Source: Sulfurimonas sp. RIFOXYD12_FULL_33_39 (GTDB taxonomy: Bacteria > Campylobacterota > Campylobacteria > Campylobacterales > Sulfurimonadaceae). From it: 64,000 bases of DNA. Positions 36,275 to 46,069 of this stretch are shown here, one piece after another. A program made the position numbers and the translations under genes. Numbering within the stretch: position 1 is the first letter of the stretch; every line of letters starts with the position of its first letter. The stretch spans positions 310,001 to 374,000 of the forward strand of contig MICF01000007.1 of NCBI GenBank assembly GCA_001829785.1, read 5' to 3'. Under the pieces are notes generated by a model. That model worked only from the letters and a program-made list of their open reading frames with translations, did no database searches and was not told the DNA's origin.

Positions 36275-37015
36275 CTATTTTATTGAAGCTATTAGATTGC
36301 CGATTAATAAATTCCAACCGTCAATAAGTACAAAAATAAGTATCTTAAAGGGCAGCGCTATCATAATTGGCGGGAGCATCATCATACCCATAGACATAAG
36401 AATAGATGCAACAACCATATCTATTATTAAAAATGGCAAAAAGAGCAAAAAACCTATCTCGAATGCAGTTTTTAGCTCACTTATAACAAAAGCAGGAATA
36501 ATTATGGATAACGGCACATCTGCAACACTTGTAGGATTTTGCATTTTTCTGATTCTAAAAAAAAGAGCTAAATCTTTCTCTCTAGTATTTCTAATCATAA
36601 AATTTTTAAAAGGCAATGCAGTTTTATCAAATGCCTCTTCATATCCTATCTTCTCTTCTATATATGGCTTTATACCATCCTCATAGGCTTTTATCCCAAC
36701 TGGCTCCATTACAAAAAATGTTAAAATCATGCCTAGCATTACAAGAAGTTGCGTAGGAGGAACCTGCTGCGTTCCAAGAGCCTGTCTTAAAAAACCAAAT
36801 ACAATAACAAATCTTGTAAAAGTAGTCATTACAAGAACCATACTCGGTGCTAAAAAAAGAAGTGTTAAAAGAACTAATACATTTAATGAACTGACAAGCT
36901 GTCCAGGAGTATTAGGTGCTGAGAGCTCGAAATTCATCGTAGGAATAGCAACACTCTCGGCTCCCAAAATTGAGAATGCACCCAATCCTAAAATTAGCAA
37001 AAAGAACTTCAACAT
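36275..37015 (-). CDS. fliP: Flagellar export-gate protein FliP
   Basis: The 246-residue protein has a cleavable signal peptide and about four membrane helices with FliP motifs: FTRFVIVFGFLRQALGTQQ, PPTQLLVMLGMILTFFVM, and GFLLFLPFLIIDMVVASILM followed by PPIMIALPFKILIFVL. It is part of the pore of the flagellar type III export gate. It lies directly after motB, with a shared base. Confidence 0.95.
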   Translation of the reverse strand: MLKFFLLILGLGAFSILGAESVAIPTMNFELSAPNTPGQLVSSLNVLVLLTLLFLAPSMVLVMTTFTRFVIVFGFLRQALGTQQVPPTQLLVMLGMILTFFVMEPVGIKAYEDGIKPYIEEKIGYEEAFDKTALPFKNFMIRNTREKDLALFFRIRKMQNPTSVADVPLSIIIPAFVISELKTAFEIGFLLFLPFLIIDMVVASILMSMGMMMLPPIMIALPFKILIFVLIDGWNLLIGNLIASIK

Positions 37016-37791
37016 TACTTCTGTGCTGCCTTGTCTAAAACTGTCTGCTTGACTTTTGATTTATCTTCAGGTTTTGCCCCGAAAAAGTGCAACTCTACTC
37101 TGCGGTTTTTTTCTCTTCCTACTTCAGTAACATTAGTTGCTTTTGGAGAAAACTCGGCAAATCCTGCTGCATTGATACGTTTTGGATCTACACCGTCAAG
37201 AAGCAACTCTTGTAAGACTGATATAGCTCTAGCTGATGAGAGTTCCCAGTTATCTTTAAACGGACTGTTTGAACCGGGTCCTTGATTGTCGGTATGCCCA
37301 TGTACGCTTACTCTTGTCTCATTTGGAAGTTCTCCAACAATAAGAGCTATTCTTTTTAAAAACAGCAGCGCATCCTCATTTTGAATTACTGCACTTCCTG
37401 ACTTAAAAAGAAGTGAAGCAGGAAGTTCTATAACAAAGCCATCTTGAGCTTCTTCGAGAGATACTACAGACTCTTGCCCTTTTCCCATCATCTCATTTGC
37501 TTCCATTATTGCCGCAGCAACTCTGTTTACCTGTTCAGAAGTCTCGTCAGTTACTTCTATAGGAGTTGATTCTTGGATACGCTGTTTTGAAACTTCGGTT
37601 TTTACACCGCCTTCTAAAACACTCATTGCACCGGATAGTGAACCGATTGCTTCGGATACTTTTTTAGCATCCATACTAGACATTGAGAGAAGTAAAACGA
37701 AAAAGCATAAAAGAAGAGACATCAAATCCCCGAATGCCGCCAACCATTCAGGCATACATGTAGGACAATCAGGACACTTATTTTTAGCCAT
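37015..37791 (-). CDS. motB: Flagellar motor stator protein MotB
   Basis: The 258-residue protein has one membrane helix with the proton-channel Asp (WLAAFGDLMSLLLCFFVLL) and a C-terminal OmpA-like peptidoglycan-binding domain (VHGHTDNQGPGSN, AAGFAEFSPKATN, KNRRVELHFF). It anchors the stator to the cell wall. Gene contacts with motA and fliP are 1 nt, so the three form one operon. Confidence 0.95.
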   Translation of the reverse strand: MAKNKCPDCPTCMPEWLAAFGDLMSLLLCFFVLLLSMSSMDAKKVSEAIGSLSGAMSVLEGGVKTEVSKQRIQESTPIEVTDETSEQVNRVAAAIMEANEMMGKGQESVVSLEEAQDGFVIELPASLLFKSGSAVIQNEDALLFLKRIALIVGELPNETRVSVHGHTDNQGPGSNSPFKDNWELSSARAISVLQELLLDGVDPKRINAAGFAEFSPKATNVTEVGREKNRRVELHFFGAKPEDKSKVKQTVLDKAAQK

Positions 37792-38555
37792 TAGTTAAAT
37801 TGACTCACACGCTCTGAAGGCGCTAAAAAACTTAAAAGTTTCGCTTCTAATGCTCTTGGTGCATCTCCTGATTGAATAGACATTATCCCTGCTAAAATCA
37901 TCTCTTTAACAAGCGTCTCTTCATCGTTTCTAATACCTAATATATTTGCTATTGGATTTCCGACAACGTTTCCGATAATAGCGCCGTACATGGTAGTAAG
38001 TAACGCAACCGCCATTGATGGACCAATTGCAGACGGGTCAGCCATATTTAAAAGCATCGCAACCAGACCGATAAGAGTTCCAACCATACCCATAGCTCCT
38101 GCAAGTCCTGCCCACTGACTAAATATAGAACCATTAACTTTGTGTCTGGTACTTGTCTGTTCCATCTCAATCTCTAAGAGATCTCTTATACTATCCGGTT
38201 CATTACCGTCAATAGCCATAGAGAGCCCCTTTTTTAAAAATTCGTTCGGTTCGCTGTTTACTTCACCCTCTAACGCCAAAATCCCGTCTTTTCTGGCTTT
38301 TGTGGCAAATTGCACAAGTTTTTTAATAAGTTCTGCCTTATCCTCTTCTGGTGGCTTAATCGCTATCATAAAAATTTTTACAAAAGATTTCATCTGTGCA
38401 GGTTTAAACGATATCATCAACGCACCGATACTACCGCCGATAACAATCAAAACAGACGGTATATCGATATATGCACCGACACCGACACCCATTGCCATAG
38501 CGCCAAGTAAAAGCGCTATGATTAAAACCATACCAATAACCGTACCTAAATCCAT
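37791..38555 (-). CDS. motA: Flagellar motor stator protein MotA
   Basis: The 254-residue protein has four membrane helices and MotA motifs: GVGAYIDIPSVLIVIGGSIG, a cytoplasmic loop with RKDGILALEGE, and QWAGLAGAMGMVGTLIGLVAML in the pore. It forms the ion channel with MotB. The 141 bp to the divergent glmU contain the promoters for both but no clear operator. Confidence 0.95.
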   Translation of the reverse strand: MDLGTVIGMVLIIALLLGAMAMGVGVGAYIDIPSVLIVIGGSIGALMISFKPAQMKSFVKIFMIAIKPPEEDKAELIKKLVQFATKARKDGILALEGEVNSEPNEFLKKGLSMAIDGNEPDSIRDLLEIEMEQTSTRHKVNGSIFSQWAGLAGAMGMVGTLIGLVAMLLNMADPSAIGPSMAVALLTTMYGAIIGNVVGNPIANILGIRNDEETLVKEMILAGIMSIQSGDAPRALEAKLLSFLAPSERVSQFN

Positions 38556-38696
38556 TTAAATACCTTATGCCAAAATATTGGGCTTATAATACCACAAAAA
38601 ATATTAGCCTCAACAATTAAAAAGAATTTTTCGCTTATTTTATTTCAAATATAAGAGCTAAAGGATATAATCCCACAATTTATTTAAAGAGCAATT

Positions 38697-40001
38697 ATGA
38701 ACAAAAATATGATAAGTATAGTAATTTTAGCTGCAGGAAAAGGGAGCCGTATGAACTCTTCCAAAGCAAAGGTTTTACACACTATAAGCGGCAAACCTAT
38801 GCTTTATCACATCATAAAAGCAGCTCGTAAAATCAGTGATGACGTAACTGTTGTCGTAGCACATCAAAAAGAGGTTGTAGAGACTCTTATGCACTCTTAT
38901 TTTAATGATATAAACTTTGTAGTTCAAGATACCGAGAACTTTCCTGGAACCGGCGGAGCTATGAAAAATGTCAGCACTAAAAATGAAAAAATATTGGTTT
39001 TAAACGGTGATATGCCACTAGTTACTCCTCACTCTTTGGAAGTTTTTTTACAAAACGATAATGATATTATGATGTCTATATTTAATTTGCAAAATCCTAA
39101 CGGTTATGGTCGGGTTATAATAAAAAACAAACAAGTTAAAAGAATAGTTGAACAAAAAGATGCTTCAGCCTCAGAACTACTAGTAACAACCGTAAATGCA
39201 GGTATTTACGCTTTCTCAAAAGATGTTTTGGATAAATATATTCCTCTTTTGAATAATGAAAACGCTCAAAAAGAGTATTATCTAACAGACATAATATCTA
39301 TGGCAAAAGCCGACGGTTTAAATATCATTCCACTTTTAGTAGATGAAGAGTATTTTAAAGGGGTAAACTCCAAAAAAGACCTATCATCTGCAGAAGAAAT
39401 TATGCAAGAAAGAATAAAAACTAGATGGATGGAATCAGGCGTAACAATGCAACTTCCATCTACCATTTACATAGATGAAGGAGTGGTTTTTGAGGGCGAA
39501 TGCACCGTTGAAAACGGATGCCGCATAACCGGAAATACTCTCATAAAAGAGTCACACATAAAAGCACACAGCGTTATAGAAGATAGCATTGTTAAAAACT
39601 CTGACGTTGGACCATTAGCACATCTTCGCCCTGCTTCACATATTGAGGATTCACATGTAGGAAACTTTGTAGAAGTTAAAAAATCAACTTTAAAAGGCGT
39701 AAAAGCCGGTCATTTAAGCTATATTGGCGATGCAACCGTCGATGAGGGAACAAACATAGGTGCAGGTGTTATTACATGTAACTATGACGGAATTAACAAA
39801 CATAAAACGGTTATCGGCAAAAATGTTTTTATAGGAAGCGACTCTCAGCTTATTGCTCCCGTAACACTTGAAGATAATGTTATGATAGCTGCCGGAACAA
39901 CTGTAAGAAGCGGGAAAATAAACAGCGGAGAACTCGCGCTTAGCAGTGCAAAACTAAGAGTTATAAAAGATTTTTACTATAAGTTTTTCTCTAATAAATA
40001 G
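38697..40001 (+). CDS. glmU: Bifunctional GlcN-1-P acetyltransferase / UDP-GlcNAc pyrophosphorylase
   Basis: The 434-residue protein has a pyrophosphorylase half (LAAGKGSRMNSSKAKVLH, VLNGDMPLV) and a left-handed beta-helix acetyltransferase half with hexapeptide repeats (GNFVEVKKSTLKGVKAGHLS, GAGVITCNYDG). It supplies UDP-GlcNAc for peptidoglycan and LPS. AAAGAGCAATT precedes the start. The length is normal for the phylum. Confidence 0.95.
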   Translation: MNKNMISIVILAAGKGSRMNSSKAKVLHTISGKPMLYHIIKAARKISDDVTVVVAHQKEVVETLMHSYFNDINFVVQDTENFPGTGGAMKNVSTKNEKILVLNGDMPLVTPHSLEVFLQNDNDIMMSIFNLQNPNGYGRVIIKNKQVKRIVEQKDASASELLVTTVNAGIYAFSKDVLDKYIPLLNNENAQKEYYLTDIISMAKADGLNIIPLLVDEEYFKGVNSKKDLSSAEEIMQERIKTRWMESGVTMQLPSTIYIDEGVVFEGECTVENGCRITGNTLIKESHIKAHSVIEDSIVKNSDVGPLAHLRPASHIEDSHVGNFVEVKKSTLKGVKAGHLSYIGDATVDEGTNIGAGVITCNYDGINKHKTVIGKNVFIGSDSQLIAPVTLEDNVMIAAGTTVRSGKINSGELALSSAKLRVIKDFYYKFFSNK

Positions 40002-40028
40002 ATACATATCTTCTACCAACCATATTAC

Positions 40029-40100
40029 TTGATAATAAATATCAAAATCATAGAACTTTAAGCTTCACTCCGTTATTATTATGATAACTATTATCATAAT
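40029..40100. promoter_or_regulatory. Fur-box-like operators upstream of the small-gene group
   Basis: ATTATGATAA-CTA-TTATCATAAT at 40078-40100 is a perfect 10+10 inverted repeat of Fur-box type, placed just before the ribosome binding site AAGGA (40101-40105). A second inverted pair, TTGATA-ATAAA-TATCAA, lies at 40029-40045. Iron-dependent repression of the four genes that follow is likely. Confidence 0.6.
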
Positions 40101-40110
40101 AAGGATTTAC

Positions 40111-40275
40111 ATGTCAGATATAGCTATTACAAGTGAAATAAACAAGCTAATAAGAGAGTCAGGGTTTACAAAAAACCAGAAGATGCTTTGTCCAATAACA
40201 AGAATATTTAAAATGCGATATCCGCATGTTGATAGTTCTAAAGTCTGTATTATTGCAGGCAAAGTTTTAAAATAG
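40111..40275 (+). CDS. 54-aa protein of unknown function under a Fur box
   Basis: This small soluble protein starts MSDIAITSEINKLI and ends VCIIAGKVLK; it has two Cys and two Arg-rich turns (RIFKMRYPHVDSS) but no known motif. The ATG at 40111 follows AAGGA; an in-frame ATG at 40081 lies inside the Fur palindrome and is rejected. It heads a four-gene group on the plus strand and is probably induced under iron limitation. Confidence 0.6.
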   Translation: MSDIAITSEINKLIRESGFTKNQKMLCPITRIFKMRYPHVDSSKVCIIAGKVLK

Positions 40276-40286
40276 AGAATTGGCTT

Positions 40287-40625
40287 ATGAGTATCCTAAT
40301 AATCGGTGGAGATAAAATCAGCTCCATAGAGTCAATATTAAAAGCTCTAGGAGCTTCATCAATAGTTCATTGGAACGCAAGAAAAAAAGCAAGTACATGT
40401 AAAAAAATCATACCTATAAATATAGAGTGTGTAGTGATGCTTACCTCTTTTTTAAATCATAATGCTATGAAACACTTTAGAAGTGAAGCCAAAAAACGAG
40501 ACTTACCCGTAGTTTGTTCCAAACACAACAGTAGCTGCTTTTATGATGAATATATAAAAGTAATGGGAGCTTCTAACTGCGTAGATTGCGATAAATACAG
40601 TAGTTGCAAAATAGATAAAGGATAA
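40287..40625 (+). CDS. DUF2325 family protein
   Basis: The 112 residues fit DUF2325: MSILIIGGDKISSIESILKA at the start and a central VVMLTSFLNHNAMKHFRSEA. Several Cys near the end (SSCF, NCVDCDKYSSC) could bind metal. Family function is unknown; members are often near iron or metal genes. It is 11 nt after the previous gene and shares the Fur box upstream. Confidence 0.65.
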   Translation: MSILIIGGDKISSIESILKALGASSIVHWNARKKASTCKKIIPINIECVVMLTSFLNHNAMKHFRSEAKKRDLPVVCSKHNSSCFYDEYIKVMGASNCVDCDKYSSCKIDKG

Positions 40626-40628
40626 AAA

Positions 40629-40823
40629 ATGGCGCTACAAATTATAAATGAAATAAATAAATCCGTCACTTTTAGGTTTGACGATGCAAAAAACAGAGTT
40701 ATAAATATAAAAACAAACAGAGACGTTGAAGTAGATGAATTTTTGGATATCCAGTATATACTTGACTGCAATAAAATCAGGTATAGTTTTGAGAAAAATT
40801 TTGAAATACAGATATTGAATTGA
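40629..40823 (+). CDS. Small protein of unknown function
   Basis: The 64-residue acidic/basic protein (MALQIINEINKSVTFRF ... SFEKNFEIQILN) has no membrane segment and no motif I recognise. Its start lies 3 nt after the DUF2325 stop, and AAAGGATAAAA gives a good ribosome binding site. It is part of the Fur-box group. Confidence 0.5.
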   Translation: MALQIINEINKSVTFRFDDAKNRVINIKTNRDVEVDEFLDIQYILDCNKIRYSFEKNFEIQILN

Positions 40824-40829
40824 GAAAGA

Positions 40830-41560
40830 ATGTGCAAATTAACTATACCAAATAAAAATCTTATAGATTTACAAAACATAAAAGATATTTTAGTACAAAA
40901 AAACTTGCGCACGAAGTATCAACCGATAGTCTCTTTAGCTGATAAGAGCATATTGGCTTATGAAGCACTTGCCAGATTTTATATTGATGGCAAATCAATA
41001 CCGCCTGACATTATATTTGATGTTTGTCATAAAGATTTATCTCTGTTTTACGAACTTGAAATGAATGTAAAAAAACATCAATTTCAAAATAGACCAAAAA
41101 AGAAAAAACTTTTTATAAATTTTGACCCTCATATTTTGCACTATAAACAAAGAACAAAAGAGATTTTTACTCTTATGTCAAAGCAGAGCGATTTTGTTAT
41201 AGAACTTGTTGAGAATTCTCATGAGAGCATCAATATAGAAAAATTAATAGAAGTGTTTAGTAAATTAAAATATCAATTTGCAGTAGATGATTTTTTTAAA
41301 GAAAACAGCATTATTTCGCTCTATCTGCTTAACTTAAGGAGTGTCACTATTTAAAACTTGACAAAGATATTTTAAAGCAAATCAAAATAGACAGTGCATT
41401 TACGGAAGTGGTAAGAGGGATTTGCAATTATGCACATAAACTAGGAAAAGAGGTCATACTAGAGGGCATAGAAACCGAGGATGATTTATACTTAGCTAAA
41501 GAGTGCAGAGTCGATTTTGTTCAGGGTTTTTTATTTAAAGAGCAGTTTATTTTGGCATAA
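40830..41560 (+). pseudogene. EAL-domain (c-di-GMP phosphodiesterase-type) gene with a frameshift
   Basis: The first part (40830-41354) carries the start of an EAL domain: TKYQPIVSL, YEALARFY, FINFDPHIL and the VDDFFKENS loop. It ends early at a TAA. The missing rest follows in another frame: HYLKLDKDILKQIKID, then EVILEGIETEDDL and VQGFLFKEQ, stopping at 41558-41560. A single missing base near 41347 (after GGAGTGT) would restore one frame of about 243 residues. Either the gene is broken or the read has an error. Canonical EAL motifs are kept on both sides, so decay would be recent. Confidence 0.7.
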
Positions 41561-41626
41561 ATAATCATGTATTTTTCTCAAATAAAATTTATGACGGATT
41601 TAGCTCTCACTTAGAGCAGCTAAATC

Positions 41627-44600
41627 CTAAGAATTTCTTATCTTTCTAAGCTCATAAAGAGCACCGCTTATCATAACCGCAAATAACATCATGAGCGTAA
41701 AATAGATTGAGTAATCATTCTCTTTTTTTAGCACTTCTTGTTTTTGAAGCTTTTGTCCTTTTTTCTGCTCTTTTGCCTCTTCTTGCAGTTTTGCCTGAGC
41801 ATTTGCAATAGTTGTTTTTGCAAAAGCAAGACCGAAACCGCCTACTTTATCGCTCTGTAGAAGCTCCTTGAATTTTTCGTTATAGCTTTTGATATTATAT
41901 TTTTTCTCAAGCTCCTTGTACCTCTCTTTTAGCTCTTTGATTGTGGCTTCGTCGGTTTGCCAATACCCAAGTCTTGCGGCTTCAAGCATTCTCTCCATGA
42001 TTTGCGCAAGATTGTCGGGGTTGGAGTTTTCAAACCACTCTTTAAGATTCATATCATACTTATCTTTTACATAAACTTCAAAAAACTCTTGCCACTGATC
42101 GTCTCTTACAACATCCGGATCTACGACTTGCCAGCCCCAAAAGTTATTTACTACGTCAAGCACGTTTTGTGTACCGCTGTAACCTTCTGCTTTCATCTCT
42201 TTTATCCAGTTTGGATGAAAATATCTGCTTCGCAACTCTTGTGCCATAAACTCCGCACTTGATTGCATCTTTGCGTTGTTTATATCTCTTAGATTAGATA
42301 TATATGTCTTTGGATTTTTCTTATCTATGCTTCTTATAGCCAAAGACAATGCGCCGAAGTAACCGTAAGGATCATCGCTTGTTAACATTCCGTAAAGATT
42401 TGAACTTCGTGAAAAGATAACCGCGTCCGTTTTACTCAGATTTTTGGCATAGAGATCAACTCCCTCAATCTGCTTATTCCATGAGCCTTCATCGCTTCCA
42501 AAATAGTATCCCCGCTCTTTGAGATAATCTTTTGCTATCTGTTCATCCGCATCTTGCGTAAAGTTCTCTGTTTTTTCTATCTTGTTTACACCGCTGCCGT
42601 AGTAGCCTGTTTTATTGGAAAACACTCTAATTGTTGAGAGCGTTTGCGCATCTTCTTTACTTAAATTTTGGTCAACAAGAGTCTGCTTTAACGCCTCTGA
42701 ATTTATATAAACAAAATTGTTCTCCTCTTTTAACTTAGCAACTTTTTCTACTGCTTTTGCAAGCAGTTTCATAGCTTGAGGAAAAGTATCACGGTAAAGT
42801 CCGGTTGCCGATATAACGGTATCGACCCGCGGTCTTTTAAGTTCACTATACGGGATGATTTCAACATCAACTATATCTCCTTTGTTTGCAGATTTTGCAT
42901 GGGCTATCATCTTTTTTGGTTTTTTAGAAAATCTATTGGGCAGCAAATCAAGAACAAATTCAACTCTTGGAAGCGTTATCATAGAAGCTATCCACTCCGC
43001 CATAAAAGTAGGAAAATAGCTCTTGAGAAAAGGCAACGCCATATCTTGAATAAATTTATCGCTAAAACCCTGTTCATTCCAAATGGGTTTAACTCCCATA
43101 GCATAAAGAATCTGAGCCTCAACGACGCCATGATGACGCATAGTCTCAAGCGACCAAAGGTTAAAAGTCAGCTTTTTTGGATATTCGCCGTTCTCTTTAT
43201 AGTGGTTCTCTATAAACTCTTTCATGAGTTTTGAACCTGTCTCATAAGCCGCTTTTGTCGGCACTTTATTTGGGTCAAATCCGTACATGTTTCTTCCCGT
43301 AGGCAAACATTGGGGATTTCTTATGGGATCGCCTCCCGTGCTTGTCTTGATATACTCGCCCTCTAATGCTCTGAGAAGATTTATAATCTCCTCTTGATTT
43401 TTAAAAGAATTTACATACTCTTTTGCTTTTTGGATATATGGTTTAAACTCCGCCTCGGCTTCATCTATATTTGCACCATCTATTGCATATTTTTTAATGA
43501 GCGTATATGAGTTGGATTTGTTAAAATCTTTATACTCTTTAGCACTATATTTCTCTCCATCCGCTTTTTTCATAAACTCCTTGCCCACCATCTGCATAAC
43601 GGTAGTTATAAGATGCTCCTCTTTTGGGTATGTGCCGAAAGTGTGCATTCCAAGAGGCTGTGCAGAAGCAGAAGTTCCTAAAATATAATCTTCTATCTTA
43701 CTTAGAAAATCAACAAAATCACTCTCTATTTTTTCAAGCGTAAATCCAATATCCTTATGAATATTTGTAACTGTTGCTTCATGTATAATACTTTTTTTAA
43801 GGTTTTGTTTTACAGCTCCCTCATCTACTGTTTTATATTGAGTAATCAGTTCCATAATTTTTGAGAGTTCATTATATGTTCCGCTTATAGCAAACGGCGG
43901 TGTCTGATGTGATATAAGTGTTGCTCTGCCCCGTCTTTTTACTTGAAGAGCTTCTGCGACATTGTTTGTGATGTAGGGATAAAAAATAGGAACATCTCCT
44001 AAAACGATAAAAGGGTCATCATAAACACTAAGCCCTCTCTCTTTTCCCGGCATCCACTCCTGTGTTCCATGTGTTCCAAAATGAATAATTGCATCGGCAT
44101 TGAAATTTTCTCTGACATAAAGGTATGTTGCAAGATAGCTGTGATTTACCGCTATTTTTGTGTTATGCCAAAGTGAACCTTCACTGTTTTTGGAAGTTTT
44201 TTGCTTGTCTCCGCGACGAGGCTGCGGAAGAAGCAGAACATTATCTAGCTCTATAGCCGGAACTAAAAAATATTTTTTACCGTTTTGTTCTACTATCATA
44301 GCACTTTGTGAAGGCTCGCCCCACTCCAAAATCATTTCTTTTGATACTTCACCCGGAATTGTTTTTAAAAACGCCTCATACTTTTCAAGCGGATACAAAA
44401 GAGCACTTTTTTCTTTAAGCATCTCATCTTCATGTCCTTGTTCGTAGTAGGCTTTAAGTGTTTTAATAGCCTCTTTTTCAAACCACTCTTGCGATTTTTG
44501 TTCGGTTTTATAGCCCTTTTTAACAAAAGAGGCAAAAAGATTTTCCAAACTTTGCGGAATATTCATAAACGAAGCACCCATATTACTAATTCCGTGAGGG

Positions 44601-45742
44601 TAGTTGTAAAACATTACCGCAATTTTTTTCTCGCTGTTTTTTGCTCTTTTGAGTTTTGACATGTTAAGTGCTTTATTTGCTAAAGATTTCAGCTGCGGCA
44701 CTATAGGTTCTAATGTTTTGGTTGTTTGATTCTGTGCGGCGGTTATCATAGAATCGGTATAGCCGATAGTCTCAGGTATAATGTAGCTCATGGGAATCAT
44801 AGCAGTCGTAGTGCCGCTATTTGACTTCTCCCACTCTGCTTGTGTTCCTTCAAAGTTTAAAGCATGGAGTATCGGGATATTTAACTTCTCATATTTTGGT
44901 TTCAGGCTCTCATGGTCTATTATCATGATTTGAAAATTGATAAGTATATCAGCTACCGTTTTGCCCTCAAGCGTTAAAAATTTTTCGCCTATAAAGTCAT
45001 CTCCGTCAACTTGCGTAAAGTATGGGATTGTAATAGCTCCTTTTTTTTCAAGATACTCTATAGCCCATTTTATATGCGCGAGAGAATTTGAAGAGATGGC
45101 GTTTCTATGCATACCTAGAGCGATTACGGGTCTCTTAGCCTCATTTTTTAAAATATCTACTCCCAAAAAAGTTTGATACTCTTGTAATGTGTTAAACACT
45201 ATATTTGGGTTTTTCGGATGGTAAATTCCCTCTTCCGGTATTACCGAGACAGCTTCTATAACATCATTGTTTCTTTTTAAAATATGCGTATTGATATATT
45301 TTGCAAAATTGGTAAAGTTTTTTTCCCCGCCGTTATGCCAATAATCATTAAGCATCTTGTTTTGTTCAAGTGTAATACCGTTTCGATAAGGAGTTTCATC
45401 TAATATAGATATTGGCAAAACGATTGTACCTTTTTGAACCTGCTCTATTGCATCCGAAAATTGCGACAAAAGCGCTCTAATGCTTCCTGCACCGGCTAAA
45501 GAATCAAACATAACGATTTTGTATTGATTTATTTTTGAGATATATTCATCTTTTTTTAACGCTGTTTCAAATAAAAAATCAACACTAAGATTCTCTTTTT
45601 TAGCAACTTCTATAAAAGCATGTACTTTAGCTTCTTGGGGCAGCGCACCCATATTTGTACTTATAACAAGCATATCTTTTTTTTCTGCCGTATTTGCAAA
45701 GAGCCAACATACAAAAAGTAGTAAGAGTGCTATTTTTTTCAT
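41627..45742 (-). CDS. Secreted, membrane-anchored CobN/HmuS-like chelatase
   Basis: The 1371-residue protein belongs to the CobN/BchH large chelatase subunit family (HFGTHGTQEWMPGKERGLSV, GGDPIRNPQCLPTGRNMYGF, TLPRVEFVLDLLPNRF, DTVISATGLYRDTFPQAM). Unlike cytoplasmic CobN it has a signal peptide (MKKIALLLLFVCWLFANT) and a single C-terminal helix (IYFTLMMLFAVMISGALY), so it is likely periplasmic and anchored. Genes for DUF2149, an ExbB-like protein and a TonB receptor precede it, as in the hmu heme loci of Bacteroidota, where the CobN-like HmuS acts on heme. Removal of iron from heme is the best guess; cobalamin or another tetrapyrrole remains possible. Confidence 0.8.
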   Translation of the reverse strand: MKKIALLLLFVCWLFANTAEKKDMLVISTNMGALPQEAKVHAFIEVAKKENLSVDFLFETALKKDEYISKINQYKIVMFDSLAGAGSIRALLSQFSDAIEQVQKGTIVLPISILDETPYRNGITLEQNKMLNDYWHNGGEKNFTNFAKYINTHILKRNNDVIEAVSVIPEEGIYHPKNPNIVFNTLQEYQTFLGVDILKNEAKRPVIALGMHRNAISSNSLAHIKWAIEYLEKKGAITIPYFTQVDGDDFIGEKFLTLEGKTVADILINFQIMIIDHESLKPKYEKLNIPILHALNFEGTQAEWEKSNSGTTTAMIPMSYIIPETIGYTDSMITAAQNQTTKTLEPIVPQLKSLANKALNMSKLKRAKNSEKKIAVMFYNYPHGISNMGASFMNIPQSLENLFASFVKKGYKTEQKSQEWFEKEAIKTLKAYYEQGHEDEMLKEKSALLYPLEKYEAFLKTIPGEVSKEMILEWGEPSQSAMIVEQNGKKYFLVPAIELDNVLLLPQPRRGDKQKTSKNSEGSLWHNTKIAVNHSYLATYLYVRENFNADAIIHFGTHGTQEWMPGKERGLSVYDDPFIVLGDVPIFYPYITNNVAEALQVKRRGRATLISHQTPPFAISGTYNELSKIMELITQYKTVDEGAVKQNLKKSIIHEATVTNIHKDIGFTLEKIESDFVDFLSKIEDYILGTSASAQPLGMHTFGTYPKEEHLITTVMQMVGKEFMKKADGEKYSAKEYKDFNKSNSYTLIKKYAIDGANIDEAEAEFKPYIQKAKEYVNSFKNQEEIINLLRALEGEYIKTSTGGDPIRNPQCLPTGRNMYGFDPNKVPTKAAYETGSKLMKEFIENHYKENGEYPKKLTFNLWSLETMRHHGVVEAQILYAMGVKPIWNEQGFSDKFIQDMALPFLKSYFPTFMAEWIASMITLPRVEFVLDLLPNRFSKKPKKMIAHAKSANKGDIVDVEIIPYSELKRPRVDTVISATGLYRDTFPQAMKLLAKAVEKVAKLKEENNFVYINSEALKQTLVDQNLSKEDAQTLSTIRVFSNKTGYYGSGVNKIEKTENFTQDADEQIAKDYLKERGYYFGSDEGSWNKQIEGVDLYAKNLSKTDAVIFSRSSNLYGMLTSDDPYGYFGALSLAIRSIDKKNPKTYISNLRDINNAKMQSSAEFMAQELRSRYFHPNWIKEMKAEGYSGTQNVLDVVNNFWGWQVVDPDVVRDDQWQEFFEVYVKDKYDMNLKEWFENSNPDNLAQIMERMLEAARLGYWQTDEATIKELKERYKELEKKYNIKSYNEKFKELLQSDKVGGFGLAFAKTTIANAQAKLQEEAKEQKKGQKLQKQEVLKKENDYSIYFTLMMLFAVMISGALYELRKIRNS

Positions 45743-45757
45743 TAAAATTTTCCTTTG

Positions 45758-46069
45758 TTATTCAGGTACATAGACCATATTGCCGTCTTTTAGCTTGTAT
45801 GTTATACCCGCTTTTATACCGTCACCGTTCGCTATATTTCCTTCTGATTTGTATGTAATCATCTCTTTGCCTTTTTTGACTATAACTTCCATATTTTTTT
45901 TGCCTGCATTTTTAACTACCGTTACATCGTCGTTGCTAAAGGGATTGAGCGGATTTTGCGCTATGGAGATAAGAAGTGCTGCGATAATTACCAAAAAAAC
46001 ATCGATTAGATTTACCGTTGACAATATAGGGTTTAGGCTCTCATCATCACTTAGTAGTTTCATCTTCAA
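45758..46069 (-). CDS. DUF2149 protein (ExbD-like single-span)
   Basis: The 103-residue protein has one N-terminal membrane helix, NLIDVFLVIIAALLISIA, with an Asp at the same place as the proton-channel Asp of ExbD/TolR. A periplasmic beta-rich tail follows (MEVIVKKGKEMITYK). DUF2149 proteins accompany CobN-like chelatases in heme loci. The gene overlaps the ExbB-like gene by 23 nt and ends 15 nt before the chelatase start, so all are co-expressed. Confidence 0.78.
   Translation of the reverse strand: MKMKLLSDDESLNPILSTVNLIDVFLVIIAALLISIAQNPLNPFSNDDVTVVKNAGKKNMEVIVKKGKEMITYKSEGNIANGDGIKAGITYKLKDGNMVYVPE

Noticed and set aside
40081..40110. Start of the 54-aa gene at ATG 40081
   Set aside because: This ATG is inside the Fur palindrome; ATG 40111 has AAGGA at proper distance.
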